Below the pieces are notes generated by a model. The model was given only the letters and a program-made list of their open reading frames with translations, had not been told where the DNA came from and ran no database searches. Of a stretch of DNA of 38,486 nt, positions 17,009 to 29,212 are shown piece after piece. The DNA comes from Bacteroidales bacterium (GTDB lineage Bacteria; Bacteroidota; Bacteroidia; Bacteroidales; UBA7960). The DNA is taken from the NCBI GenBank assembly GCA_007120085.1, contig SKOK01000135.1:1-38486 (forward strand), written 5' to 3'. The position numbers and the translations under genes are program-made. The number at the start of each line of letters is the position of its first letter. The stretch's first letter is position 1.

Positions 17009-17521
17009 ATGAGCTCAGATGATCAAATACTGAAAGAGCGGGCAAGGCAATTGGCCAAAAAGCGGGAAAACGGTAACAATGATACCGGGAAAACCCTTGT
17101 GGTTGAATTTTTGCTATTCCCCGAAAAATATGCCATTGCAGCAAGCTTTATTGAAGAAGTGCTTACCTTGCAGGAAATCACGCCGCTTCCGGGCACAGCA
17201 GAACATCTGATGGGGGTGGTCAATTTCAGGGGCAAGATTGTTCCAATCATAAACCTTAAAAATCTCTTCATGCTAAAAGAGCAAGGGCTCACCGAAATGG
17301 ATAAAGTAATATTGCTGCGCCAGGGTCAAGTGGTTTTTGGCCTGCTGGCTGATAGCATCACGGGTTCGCAAAGCATTGACATGGATCAACTGGCAGAGCC
17401 CCCGCTCAACTTGAGCAAGATTGGCAATGAATTCATCACAGGACTGATGCCTGATGGCACCATTGTGCTGGATGCAGCAAAAGTTTTTGCCAGCAATTCA
17501 TTAATCAAAACAGCAAAATAA
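17009..17521 (+). CDS. CheW-like scaffold protein with charged N-terminal extension (WspD-like position)
   Basis: ILKERARQLAKK...VEFLLFPEKYAIAASFIEEVLTLQEITPLPGTAEHLMGVVNFRGKIVPIINLKNLF. Confidence 0.93.
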   Translation: MSSDDQILKERARQLAKKRENGNNDTGKTLVVEFLLFPEKYAIAASFIEEVLTLQEITPLPGTAEHLMGVVNFRGKIVPIINLKNLFMLKEQGLTEMDKVILLRQGQVVFGLLADSITGSQSIDMDQLAEPPLNLSKIGNEFITGLMPDGTIVLDAAKVFASNSLIKTAK

Positions 17522-17560
17522 TAGCACTTACCCATACACTAACTTTCAAAAAAAGGAACT

Positions 17561-19054
17561 ATGAACATACTACAAAACATCAGCTTTCGTGCAAGGTTGC
17601 TTATTGGTTTTTCTGTAATCCTAATCGGCATAACAGCCACCTGGATCATCGCAATGAACAGCCTGAATCTCATTGTGAAAGCAAAGGCTGAGCTGGACGT
17701 TGCCCAGGACACAGCCAGGGAACTGACAAGCCTTCGTTCAGACCAAAACAGGTTAAACACCCTGCTTTTGCTTGCCACCACCAGTGAAAGCAGCGATCAA
17801 AGACAACAATATCTTGATGAGCTTGCAGGGATATGGAACAGCATTGATCAAACTGTTTCGGGAATGGGCGTAGTCCTGCAAGAAAACACAGCTGTCTTAC
17901 CCACATTCAGGGAAGTGGCGGTATGGAAAGACAGATCGAGACAAAACCAAATGAGACAGATTGAGCATATTAACAATGATCAGCCTGAAGCCGCCATGGA
18001 AGTTTACAGGGAAGTGGTGCAGGTTGGCTGGGAAACACTTCGAAACCATATCAATACGCTTGAAGACCAACTCGAAAAACAGGGTGATGTGCTGCTTGCA
18101 CAATCCGATGCACGCGTAAACAGAAGCAATTTCTCACTCACCACCATTGGAATTGTTGTCATTCTTATCACATTACTGATTGTTTTAGGAACTATGCGAA
18201 TGATTACCCGCATCACCACAGACATCAAAGAGGGGATTACCGTTTTGGGAAGCAGTGCGTCGGAAATTCAATCAACCGTTAATGAAATATCAACTGGTGC
18301 TGCCGAAACGGCATCTTCCATATCAGAGACCTCCACCACTGTAGAAGAGATCAGGCAAACATCAATTGTAGCAGGTAAAAAAGCGAAAAGCCTGATGGAG
18401 AACTCCGAAAAAGCCTCAGAAATTGGAGAACGTGGCCTGGAAACATCGCAAAAGATGATTGATGCAATGGAGCAGATTGACAGGCAGATGAAAAACATTC
18501 ACAACACCATCACCAAATTATCGGAACAAAACCGTTCGATCGGTGAAATAACAACCACGGTTTCTGACATAGCCGACCAGTCGAACCTGCTGGCAGTGAA
18601 TGCAGCCATCGAGGCTGCCAAAGCCGGTGAACACGGGCGCGGCTTCTCAGTTGTTGCCCAGGAGATCAGGAGCCTCTCTGAGCAATCCAAAAAATCAACA
18701 GCACAAGTTAAAGATATTTTGAATGAGATTCAAAAGTCAGTAATTCAGGCCGTTGAGGTGATCAACCAGGGCACAAAAACTGTCGAAGAAGGCAACAAAA
18801 CGGTCGCAGAGGACAGGGAAGTGGTTGAAACGCTTATAGAAAGCGTAAATGAAGCAACTGAAGCCGCAGTGCAAATATCATCAACCAGCCACCAGCAAAT
18901 GGCAGGCATGGACCAGATCGTGCCAGCCATGGAAAACATCAAGCAGGCAAGTGAACAAAATGTATCAGGCATAAGGCAAACCGAAGAAGCGGTGAAAAGT
19001 CTTTATGAGCTGGGTGAAAACCTGAAAAGCGTTATCACAAAATACAAACTCTAG
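17561..19054 (+). CDS. Methyl-accepting chemotaxis protein (WspA-like position)
   Basis: Two TM segments around a helical 4HB-like region; hairpin tip TTTVSDIADQSNLLAVNAAIEAAKAGEHGRGFSVVAQEIRSLSEQSKKST. Confidence 0.96.
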   Translation: MNILQNISFRARLLIGFSVILIGITATWIIAMNSLNLIVKAKAELDVAQDTARELTSLRSDQNRLNTLLLLATTSESSDQRQQYLDELAGIWNSIDQTVSGMGVVLQENTAVLPTFREVAVWKDRSRQNQMRQIEHINNDQPEAAMEVYREVVQVGWETLRNHINTLEDQLEKQGDVLLAQSDARVNRSNFSLTTIGIVVILITLLIVLGTMRMITRITTDIKEGITVLGSSASEIQSTVNEISTGAAETASSISETSTTVEEIRQTSIVAGKKAKSLMENSEKASEIGERGLETSQKMIDAMEQIDRQMKNIHNTITKLSEQNRSIGEITTTVSDIADQSNLLAVNAAIEAAKAGEHGRGFSVVAQEIRSLSEQSKKSTAQVKDILNEIQKSVIQAVEVINQGTKTVEEGNKTVAEDREVVETLIESVNEATEAAVQISSTSHQQMAGMDQIVPAMENIKQASEQNVSGIRQTEEAVKSLYELGENLKSVITKYKL

Positions 19055-19060
19055 TGCAGG

Positions 19061-21394
19061 ATGGGTAAAGATAAAGAGGCATTTTTAAAGGAGCTGCTTA
19101 ACGATTTCAAGATCGAAGCATCCGAGCACCTTCAGTCTATCTCAAACGGACTGCTGAAGCTTGAGAAGAACTTCCAAACTCCTGAAAGCAAGGAGGTTGT
19201 TGAAAATGTTTTTCGCGAGATTCATAGCATTAAGGGTGCCGCACGTGCCGTTAACCAGCTGCAAATTGAACGCCTGTGCATGAGCATGGAAAGCGTTTTT
19301 TACCAGGTCAGGAAAGGCAGCATCAGTCTTGCACCCCCCATGTTTGATGTGTTTTTGCAATTTTCCGACCTGCTGGATAAGATGCTGAAAGAAATTGACA
19401 ACACAACAAAGAGTGTCTCAGAAAACAACATACGAAAACTTTCAGTAAAAATCTCATCGCTTTCACAAACCAAGGCTCTGGCACCAAAGAAAGTTATGGT
19501 TCCAGGATTATCTGAAAACCCCAGATCCGAAACAAGTAACCAGGCTGCCATGCCATCGCCGATTGCCCAAACTGATGATACGGGCGCATTACAGGATACA
19601 GACACCCACAAAGACGCACAGCCCGGTGACATGCATGCGCTGACAGCAGAAAGCCCAAAGCAGGAAACTATTAGAGTGGCATCATCAAAGCTGTCTGAGA
19701 TTCTCAACAGGGCAGAAGAGCTGATCACCATCAAAAGCCGTCTGCAGCACCAGGCGAGGCAATTGCAAGCGCTTGCCGGACAAATGTCCTATTGTCAGAA
19801 AAAATTCGAAGAAAGAGTGGCTTACGGCAGCGGCGACCTTAACAAAGCTGACCCGGCCGAAACGCACAGAGAACTGGAGCAGCTCAAAAAGAACAAAAAC
19901 GAACTGACTGCACTGGTAGGCAGCATGGATAATTTACAAAGCACTGCCGGACGGTCAGTCGATGAGCTGATCCTCAGCATCAGGAAAAGCATGATGCAGC
20001 CTTTTTCTTCCCTGTTCATGATTGTGCCACGCATCGTCAGGGATCTCTCAAAAGAATTTGGCAAGGAGGTTCATCTCGACCTTAAGGGTGCTGATATTGA
20101 GATAGACCGGAGGATACTGGAGGAGATGAAAAACCCGCTGATACACCTTATCAGGAACTGCATTGACCACGGCATGGAGAGCCGCGATGAAAGAAAAAGA
20201 AAAAACAAAAGCGTAACCGGCGTTCTCCGCATTGCCGCAGGCATCGAATCGGGACAAAAAATCCATATCGAGATCAGCGACGATGGCAGAGGCATCGATC
20301 GGGAGAAGCTCATAAGTGCCGCCCTGAAATCGGGCAAGGTGACCATGGAAGAAATGCAGCACATGAATGAAAAAGAGATCAATATGCTCATTTTCAGGTC
20401 GGGTGTTTCTACCAGCCCATACATAACAGATGTATCAGGTCTGGGGCTCGGCATGGCCATCGTGGCCGAAAAAATTGCCGGGCTTGGCGGCAGCATCGAT
20501 GTTGAAAGTGAAAAGGACAAAGGAAGCACATTCAGCATCACACTGCCTCAAACGCTTGCCACATTCAGGGGCGTGCATGTAAAAGCATCCGGCAGCAGTT
20601 TTCTGATCCCTACCTCTGCCATTGTAAAAGCATTGAAAATATTGCCAGCCGACATACGGAAGGTAGAATCCAGAAATGCAATAAAATTTGACAACGAAAC
20701 TATTGGCTTAGTCAGCCTGGCCGATGTGCTGGGCATTCGGAGAAGGCATACCGGAAAAATGAGCAAAGCCTTGCAGGGATTAATCTTACATCATGCGCTT
20801 AAGAAACTTGTGTTCATTGTTGAAGATGTGTTTGGGGAGCAGGAAGGCGTGGTAAAAGCCCTGGGCTTGCAGGCGGAGCATGTCAGGAACATTGCCGGTG
20901 CCATCCTGTCGGGCGATGGCACGGTTTTGCCAGTGCTGAATGTGGCTGAGCTGATGGAGTCAGCTGCAGGAAAAAGCTATTTCACAGTTGATGACAGTGA
21001 ACTCAGCCCTCAGAAAGATACAAACCAAAAACAAATCAAGGTGCTGGTGGCTGAAGATTCCATCACCGTTCGCAATATGTTGCGCAACTACCTGGACTCA
21101 GCAGGCTTTGTTGTTACCACGGCCGTTGACGGAATGGATGCTTATGAGCGGCTGCAAAACGACACCTTCGACATTGTTGTTTCCGATGTAGAGATGCCGC
21201 GAATGAACGGTTTTGAGCTTACAGAGAAGACCCGGGAGGATTCCCGGACCACAAGCCTGCCGGTGATCCTGGTCACGGCGCTCGAATCGGCCGACGACCG
21301 CAGGCGGGGCATGGAAGCCGGCGCCAACGCATACATCGTAAAAAGCAGTTTTGAAAAAGGAAACCTGATCGACACCATTAAACGCTTAACGTAA
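19061..21394 (+). CDS. CheA-type kinase with Hpt, HATPase, CheW-like and C-terminal REC domains (WspE-like)
   Basis: 777 aa; FREIHSIKGAARAV (Hpt), HLIRNCIDHGMESRDERKRKNK, GLGLGMAIVAEKIAGLGG, CheW-like region, REC KVLVAEDSITVRNMLRNYL...DIVVSDVEMPRMNGFELTEK. Confidence 0.96.
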   Translation: MGKDKEAFLKELLNDFKIEASEHLQSISNGLLKLEKNFQTPESKEVVENVFREIHSIKGAARAVNQLQIERLCMSMESVFYQVRKGSISLAPPMFDVFLQFSDLLDKMLKEIDNTTKSVSENNIRKLSVKISSLSQTKALAPKKVMVPGLSENPRSETSNQAAMPSPIAQTDDTGALQDTDTHKDAQPGDMHALTAESPKQETIRVASSKLSEILNRAEELITIKSRLQHQARQLQALAGQMSYCQKKFEERVAYGSGDLNKADPAETHRELEQLKKNKNELTALVGSMDNLQSTAGRSVDELILSIRKSMMQPFSSLFMIVPRIVRDLSKEFGKEVHLDLKGADIEIDRRILEEMKNPLIHLIRNCIDHGMESRDERKRKNKSVTGVLRIAAGIESGQKIHIEISDDGRGIDREKLISAALKSGKVTMEEMQHMNEKEINMLIFRSGVSTSPYITDVSGLGLGMAIVAEKIAGLGGSIDVESEKDKGSTFSITLPQTLATFRGVHVKASGSSFLIPTSAIVKALKILPADIRKVESRNAIKFDNETIGLVSLADVLGIRRRHTGKMSKALQGLILHHALKKLVFIVEDVFGEQEGVVKALGLQAEHVRNIAGAILSGDGTVLPVLNVAELMESAAGKSYFTVDDSELSPQKDTNQKQIKVLVAEDSITVRNMLRNYLDSAGFVVTTAVDGMDAYERLQNDTFDIVVSDVEMPRMNGFELTEKTREDSRTTSLPVILVTALESADDRRRGMEAGANAYIVKSSFEKGNLIDTIKRLT

Positions 21395-21399
21395 AATTC

Positions 21400-22476
21400 G
21401 TGAAAGAAAAGGTACATCAGAAAATTAAGGTTTTAATCGTTGACGACAGCCCTGTAAGCCAGAGGATCTATCGTCGTATCATCGCTGCCGACAGCCGGCT
21501 GGAGATTGTGGCAGTGGTATCAAACGGACGCGAAGCCGTTAATTACCTTTCAGAAAACAAACCGGATGTTGTCAGCATGGACCTGAACATGCCCCACATG
21601 GACGGGATAGAGGCCACAAGGCATATTATGCAACACAATCCTGTCCCCATTGTGGTTTCCAGCAGCCTTTACGACCCTGGCCAGCAGGAAATGGCCATGG
21701 AAGTACTGGAGGCCGGTGCTGCGGGCATCATGCCAAAACCACCAGGGCCGGGACATCCCGATCACGACCGCGCAGCGAAGCACTACCTGAGGCTGCTAAG
21801 GTCAATATCGGAAATAAAGGTGATCAGAAGGCGACCACATCTTAAAAATAATACATTGCACCCGGTTTCAGTAGCTGATGAAAAGAACATTCCTGGTGAC
21901 CTAAAACACAAAGACTACCGCGTATTGCTCATTGGGGCATCCGCCGGCGGACCAGAAGGCGTAAAGGCCATACTGGCAGGACTGAAACCCGGGTTTCCGC
22001 TTCCTGTGATGATTGTGCAGCATATCGACTGGCATTTTACGGAAGGGTACAGGCTCTGGCTGCAGTCATATACAAAAATCCCCGTGCTGGCTGCCGGCAA
22101 CAACCAGGCGCTGATGCCCGGACATGCCGTCCTTGCCGCAGGAAACAAGCACCTGGTTATAAAATCTGAAGGCATCGCAGGCTTCAGTGACGAGCCCGCT
22201 CACAGGGGACACAGGCCCTCAGTAAGGCATCTCTTCAAAAGCGCCGCCGAAATATACGGCAATAAAGCCATTGCCGTATTGCTCTCAGGAATGGGCACCG
22301 ACGGCGCAGAAGAACTCAAATTGCTTAAGGATGCCGGCGCCCTTACCTTTGCACAGAACAAGGAAACCTCCCTGGTCTTCGGCATGCCGGGTGAAGCCGT
22401 AAGGCTGGGCGCCGCCACAATGGTGATGTCGCCCGAAAATATCAGCAATTACATCAATGAAATATTCACCACATGA
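21400..22476 (+). CDS. CheB methylesterase (REC plus esterase; WspF-like position)
   Basis: GTG start; VLIVDDSPVSQRIYRR...VVSMDLNMPHMDGIEATRHI; catalytic motifs IGASAGGPEGV, IVQHIDWHF, LLSGMGTDGAEEL. Confidence 0.95.
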   Translation: MKEKVHQKIKVLIVDDSPVSQRIYRRIIAADSRLEIVAVVSNGREAVNYLSENKPDVVSMDLNMPHMDGIEATRHIMQHNPVPIVVSSSLYDPGQQEMAMEVLEAGAAGIMPKPPGPGHPDHDRAAKHYLRLLRSISEIKVIRRRPHLKNNTLHPVSVADEKNIPGDLKHKDYRVLLIGASAGGPEGVKAILAGLKPGFPLPVMIVQHIDWHFTEGYRLWLQSYTKIPVLAAGNNQALMPGHAVLAAGNKHLVIKSEGIAGFSDEPAHRGHRPSVRHLFKSAAEIYGNKAIAVLLSGMGTDGAEELKLLKDAGALTFAQNKETSLVFGMPGEAVRLGAATMVMSPENISNYINEIFTT

Positions 22477-22492
22477 AACCCAAAGTTTAATT

Positions 22493-23749
22493 ATGGATAA
22501 TGTATTAAATATCAGTTTTGACAAAGGATATGTGCTTGCTGTGGAAGACTCAAAAGTACAGGCAAAACGTATTCAGCATTTCTTTTATGAAAACAACATC
22601 CCTGCAAAAATTTGCAGCAATGGTGCCGAAGCCCTTGAAACGGCCATAATGGAAAAACCGCTGATCATCGTCAGCGATGTGGTGATGCCGGTAATGGATG
22701 GTTACGAGTTTTGCAGCAAGATCAAGGGCAACCCGGAGTTGGCTGACACACCCGTCATTCTGCTGACATCGCTGAGCGACCCCCTCGATATCATCAAAGG
22801 CCTGCAAGCCGGTGCAGATAACTTTATCACAAAACCATATGAAGATGAGTACCTGCTCACCCGAATGAAATACCTTATCGCCAACAGGCATTTCCGCCAG
22901 ATGGGATCTGGCGAAATGGCCATTGACATCGTATTTCAAAACCAGAAATTCAAGATCAACTCCGACAAAAAACAAATCCTCAGCCTGCTGCTGTCTGTAT
23001 ATGAAGCTGCCGTCAATCGCAATGAACAGCTCATAGAAGCACAACAGCAACTGGAAATAATGAATGAGAACCTGCAAGCGGCCAATAAAGAGCTTGAAGC
23101 TTTTTCGCACACCGTATCGCACGACCTGAAATCACCACTTAACGGCGTTATCGGATTTGCGGAACTGCTAAAGTCTGTTTATGGTGATGTACTTGACGAT
23201 GAAGCTAAATCCTACCTCAACAATATGATCAAGTCGGCCTATAACATGGCTCAGCTGATTGAAGACCTGCTGAACTTCTCCAAATCGGGCAGGGCGCAGA
23301 TCAATCCGGAAGTTTTTGATCTGAGTGAGATGGTTCATATTGTGGTTGATGAACTTAGAGAGATGACGTATAAGGGCCATTACGACATTCACATTGAGCG
23401 GGACATCATGATTAAAGCAGACCCCGGACTGGTGCGCGTTGCACTCAACAACCTGGTGAGCAACGCACTTAAATACAGTCGGAACAAAGAAAAGCCTGAA
23501 ATTCATTTCGGGACCATGGAAAAAGATGGTGAAAAAGTGTTATACTTGCGTGATAACGGGGTGGGTTTTGACATGAACAAAGCCGATGACCTGTTCAGGC
23601 CCTTTATACGTCTTCATTCAAACCGCGAATTCCAGGGCACGGGCGTTGGACTAAGCACAGTGAAACGAATCATTGAAAAACACGGCGGCGACATATGGTT
23701 TGAATCAGCACCCGGCGCAGGAACATGTTTTTATTTCACATTCGAATAG
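22493..23749 (+). CDS. REC-histidine kinase fusion
   Basis: Likely start MDNVLNISF (ORF opens at 22457). REC (LAVEDSKVQAKRIQ...IIVSDVVMPVMDGYEF), linker, FSHTVSHDLKSPLNGVIGFAELL, GTGVGLSTVKRIIEKHGG. Confidence 0.93.
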   Translation: MDNVLNISFDKGYVLAVEDSKVQAKRIQHFFYENNIPAKICSNGAEALETAIMEKPLIIVSDVVMPVMDGYEFCSKIKGNPELADTPVILLTSLSDPLDIIKGLQAGADNFITKPYEDEYLLTRMKYLIANRHFRQMGSGEMAIDIVFQNQKFKINSDKKQILSLLLSVYEAAVNRNEQLIEAQQQLEIMNENLQAANKELEAFSHTVSHDLKSPLNGVIGFAELLKSVYGDVLDDEAKSYLNNMIKSAYNMAQLIEDLLNFSKSGRAQINPEVFDLSEMVHIVVDELREMTYKGHYDIHIERDIMIKADPGLVRVALNNLVSNALKYSRNKEKPEIHFGTMEKDGEKVLYLRDNGVGFDMNKADDLFRPFIRLHSNREFQGTGVGLSTVKRIIEKHGGDIWFESAPGAGTCFYFTFE

Positions 23750-23812
23750 TTAAAAACTTGTTTTAACAACCCTTATGGCATAGCTTGACCTTGTCATCAA
23801 AAACAAAAACAC

Positions 23813-26575
<2,763 letters not shown>

Positions 26576-26585
26576 CCAAAACGAA

Positions 26586-27704
26586 ATGGAAGCGCCAAAA
26601 GCAACAAAACAAAAAGAGATGATCCTGGTTGTGGATGACCAAATGACCAACCTGAAAATCTTATCGAGCATTTTAAGCAAGGAATATTCGCTGGGCATAG
26701 CCAACAGCGGCGAAAATGCAATGAAGTACCTGGAAAACAACACCCCCGATCTCATATTGCTTGATATCATGATGCCGGAAATGGACGGATACGAGGTGTG
26801 TCAGAAGATCAAACAGGATGAGGCCTGCCAGGATATTCCCGTTATCTTCCTGACAGCCAAAACTGATATTGATGATGTGGTCAAAGGCTTCGAATACGGC
26901 GCAGTTGACTACATTACCAAGCCGTTCAACATCTCCGAACTGAAAGTCAGGGTTAGAAACCATCTCAATCTGCAGGCTGCCCGCAACGAACTAAAAAAGG
27001 CGAACGCACAGCTAACAAAAATCAACCAGGAGAAAGACAGGTTTTTCTCCATCATCGCGCACGACCTCCGAAGCCCCTTATCCGGTTTTGCAGGGTTGAG
27101 CGAGTTGCTCGTAGAGCAGATCAGGGCAAACAATCTCGATATGATTGAAAAATATGCAAGTGCGATGCAGCAATCTTCAAAGATCACCATGGAGTTGCTT
27201 ATGAACCTCATGACATGGTCGCGCGCACAAACCGGAACCCTCGAATATCAGCCGGAAAGGCTATCAATACAAGGGATTGTCAAAGAGAATGTTGCATTAT
27301 TACGACATGCCGCCGATGAGAAATCCATCACAATTGAAACCCAAAGAATTGATGATGAAGAATTTAGTGCTGATAAGGAAATGGTAGGTGTGATATTGCG
27401 AAACATCCTTTCAAATGCAATCAAATTCACCAATACTGGCGGTTCTGTTAAGATCAGTGCTGAAATAAATGCACAGGAAGTAAATTTCTGTGTTGTTGAT
27501 GATGGCATCGGGATGAATAAAGAAATGCTGGATTCGCTTTTCAGGATCGACACCAAGATTCGCCGCATTGGAACCAACAAGGAACCCAGCACAGGCCTGG
27601 GCCTGCTGCTTTGCAAAGAATTTGTCGATATGCACGGTGGTCAGATCAGTGTCGAAAGCGAAGAAGGTAAGGGGACAAAGATTACCGTAATTATCCCAGT
27701 TTAG
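26586..27704 (+). CDS. REC-histidine kinase fusion
   Basis: Start MEAPKATKQ (ORF opens 26517). REC ILVVDDQMTNLKILSSIL...DLILLDIMMPEMDGYEV; HisKA FFSIIAHDLRSPLSGF; STGLGLLLCKEFVDMHGG. Kinase half resembles the HK at 10804. Confidence 0.94.
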   Translation: MEAPKATKQKEMILVVDDQMTNLKILSSILSKEYSLGIANSGENAMKYLENNTPDLILLDIMMPEMDGYEVCQKIKQDEACQDIPVIFLTAKTDIDDVVKGFEYGAVDYITKPFNISELKVRVRNHLNLQAARNELKKANAQLTKINQEKDRFFSIIAHDLRSPLSGFAGLSELLVEQIRANNLDMIEKYASAMQQSSKITMELLMNLMTWSRAQTGTLEYQPERLSIQGIVKENVALLRHAADEKSITIETQRIDDEEFSADKEMVGVILRNILSNAIKFTNTGGSVKISAEINAQEVNFCVVDDGIGMNKEMLDSLFRIDTKIRRIGTNKEPSTGLGLLLCKEFVDMHGGQISVESEEGKGTKITVIIPV

Positions 27705-27823
27705 CAAGAATGACCTACCCTGCCATTTAGCGCGGAAAGACTTGCGTGTTATAGTGTTGATAAAGCATTCACAGATCATAAAGCAACCAAAATAAATCTT
27801 TGTAATTCCAGAATAAACGTTTT

Positions 27824-29212
27824 ATGCGTTTTAGAATATTCATAGTAGAAGATGATCCCTGGTACGGGCAGTTTATGACGTACCAGCTATCCTCAAACCC
27901 CGACCACGACGTGGTTCTGTACAGCTGTGCAAAAGACATCCTGGATAATCTGCACAAGCAGCCCGACCTGGTGTACATGGATTTTGGCCTTCCCGACATG
28001 GATGGGGATAAACTCCTGAAAGAGATGCTCAAGAGAGTGCCGGACTTGCCTGTGGTCATCGTAAGCGGGCAGGAAGACATTTCCGTGGCTGTTAACCTGC
28101 TGAAGGCCGGGGCCAGGGACTACATCGTTAAGAATGATCACACGAGGGACCTTTTATGGCGTTCTGCCAATAATGTGAAGGAGAATTATTCGCTACGGCG
28201 GGAAGTAGCAGACCTGAAGGAACAGCTCGAGGAAAGATTTTCCCTTGACAAAAGCATCATTGGCCGGAGTGATGCCATACAACAATCGCAAATGCTTGCA
28301 AAAAAGGCCATTCATTCAGACATCAACGTCTCCCTGTTTGGCGAAACAGGAACAGGCAAAGAGGTGTTTGCCCGAGCCATCCATTTCAACAGCAAAAGAC
28401 GAAAGCATCCCTTCATCGCCGTTAACATGACAGCCATCCCCAAAGACTTGGTTGAAAGCGAGCTGTTTGGGCATGAAAAAGGAGCCTTTACGGGTGCCAT
28501 CGTCCAGAAAAAAGGGCGGTTTGAAGATGCAAACAAAGGAACAATATTCCTGGATGAGATTGGTGAGATGGACATGCAACTACAGAACAAACTGCTCAGG
28601 GTGCTCCAGGAACGCCAGCTGGTCCGGGTGGGGGGAAATAAGACCATTTCGATTGACATCCGCCTGATCACAGCCACCCAGAAAGACCTCGCAGAAGAGG
28701 TCAAGGCAGGCAATTTCAGGGAAGACCTCTACTTCAGGATCATGGGACTGCCCATAGAGTTACCGCCATTAAGAAAGCGGCAACAAGACATTCTGCTGCT
28801 TGCAGATCACTTCATAAAAGAATATGCCAAACAACACAAAACCGCGCCACCCGCCTTCACTAATGACGCTAAGGAGAAGCTTCACAATCACACATATCCC
28901 GGCAATGTAAGGGAACTCAAAGCCGTCATCGATCTGGCGTGCGTCATGTGCAACGGCGATGCCATCACAGCCGACGACATAAGCTTTTACCAGCTTGGAG
29001 TGGAAGACACCTACACCTATTCCGAAAAAACACTCAAAGAGTACAACAACGAAATCATATCACATTACCTGAAAAAATACGACAACGACGTTATGACGGT
29101 TGCCAGCAAGCTGGCTGTCAGCAAATCAAAAATTTATGATCTGATAAAATCAGGGCAGATAAAAACCACGTCATTCCGACCGGCAGGAAGGAACCAAAAC
29201 CTGCAACCATGA
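27824..29212 (+). CDS. Sigma54-dependent NtrC-type response regulator (REC-AAA+-HTH)
   Basis: REC (YMDFGLPDMDGDKL), Walker A GETGTGKEVFARAI, ELFGHEKGAFTGAI (GAFTGA), TIFLDEIGEMDMQLQNKLLRVLQE, C-terminal HTH VASKLAVSKSKIYDLIKSG. Confidence 0.96.
   Translation: MRFRIFIVEDDPWYGQFMTYQLSSNPDHDVVLYSCAKDILDNLHKQPDLVYMDFGLPDMDGDKLLKEMLKRVPDLPVVIVSGQEDISVAVNLLKAGARDYIVKNDHTRDLLWRSANNVKENYSLRREVADLKEQLEERFSLDKSIIGRSDAIQQSQMLAKKAIHSDINVSLFGETGTGKEVFARAIHFNSKRRKHPFIAVNMTAIPKDLVESELFGHEKGAFTGAIVQKKGRFEDANKGTIFLDEIGEMDMQLQNKLLRVLQERQLVRVGGNKTISIDIRLITATQKDLAEEVKAGNFREDLYFRIMGLPIELPPLRKRQQDILLLADHFIKEYAKQHKTAPPAFTNDAKEKLHNHTYPGNVRELKAVIDLACVMCNGDAITADDISFYQLGVEDTYTYSEKTLKEYNNEIISHYLKKYDNDVMTVASKLAVSKSKIYDLIKSGQIKTTSFRPAGRNQNLQP

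Noticed and set aside
22550-23122. 190-aa minus-strand ORF
   Set aside because: Antisense to the REC-HK gene; shadow ORF.
23773-23790. Possible sigma54 promoter (TGGCATAGCTTGACC)
   Set aside because: Lacks the -12 GC at correct spacing.
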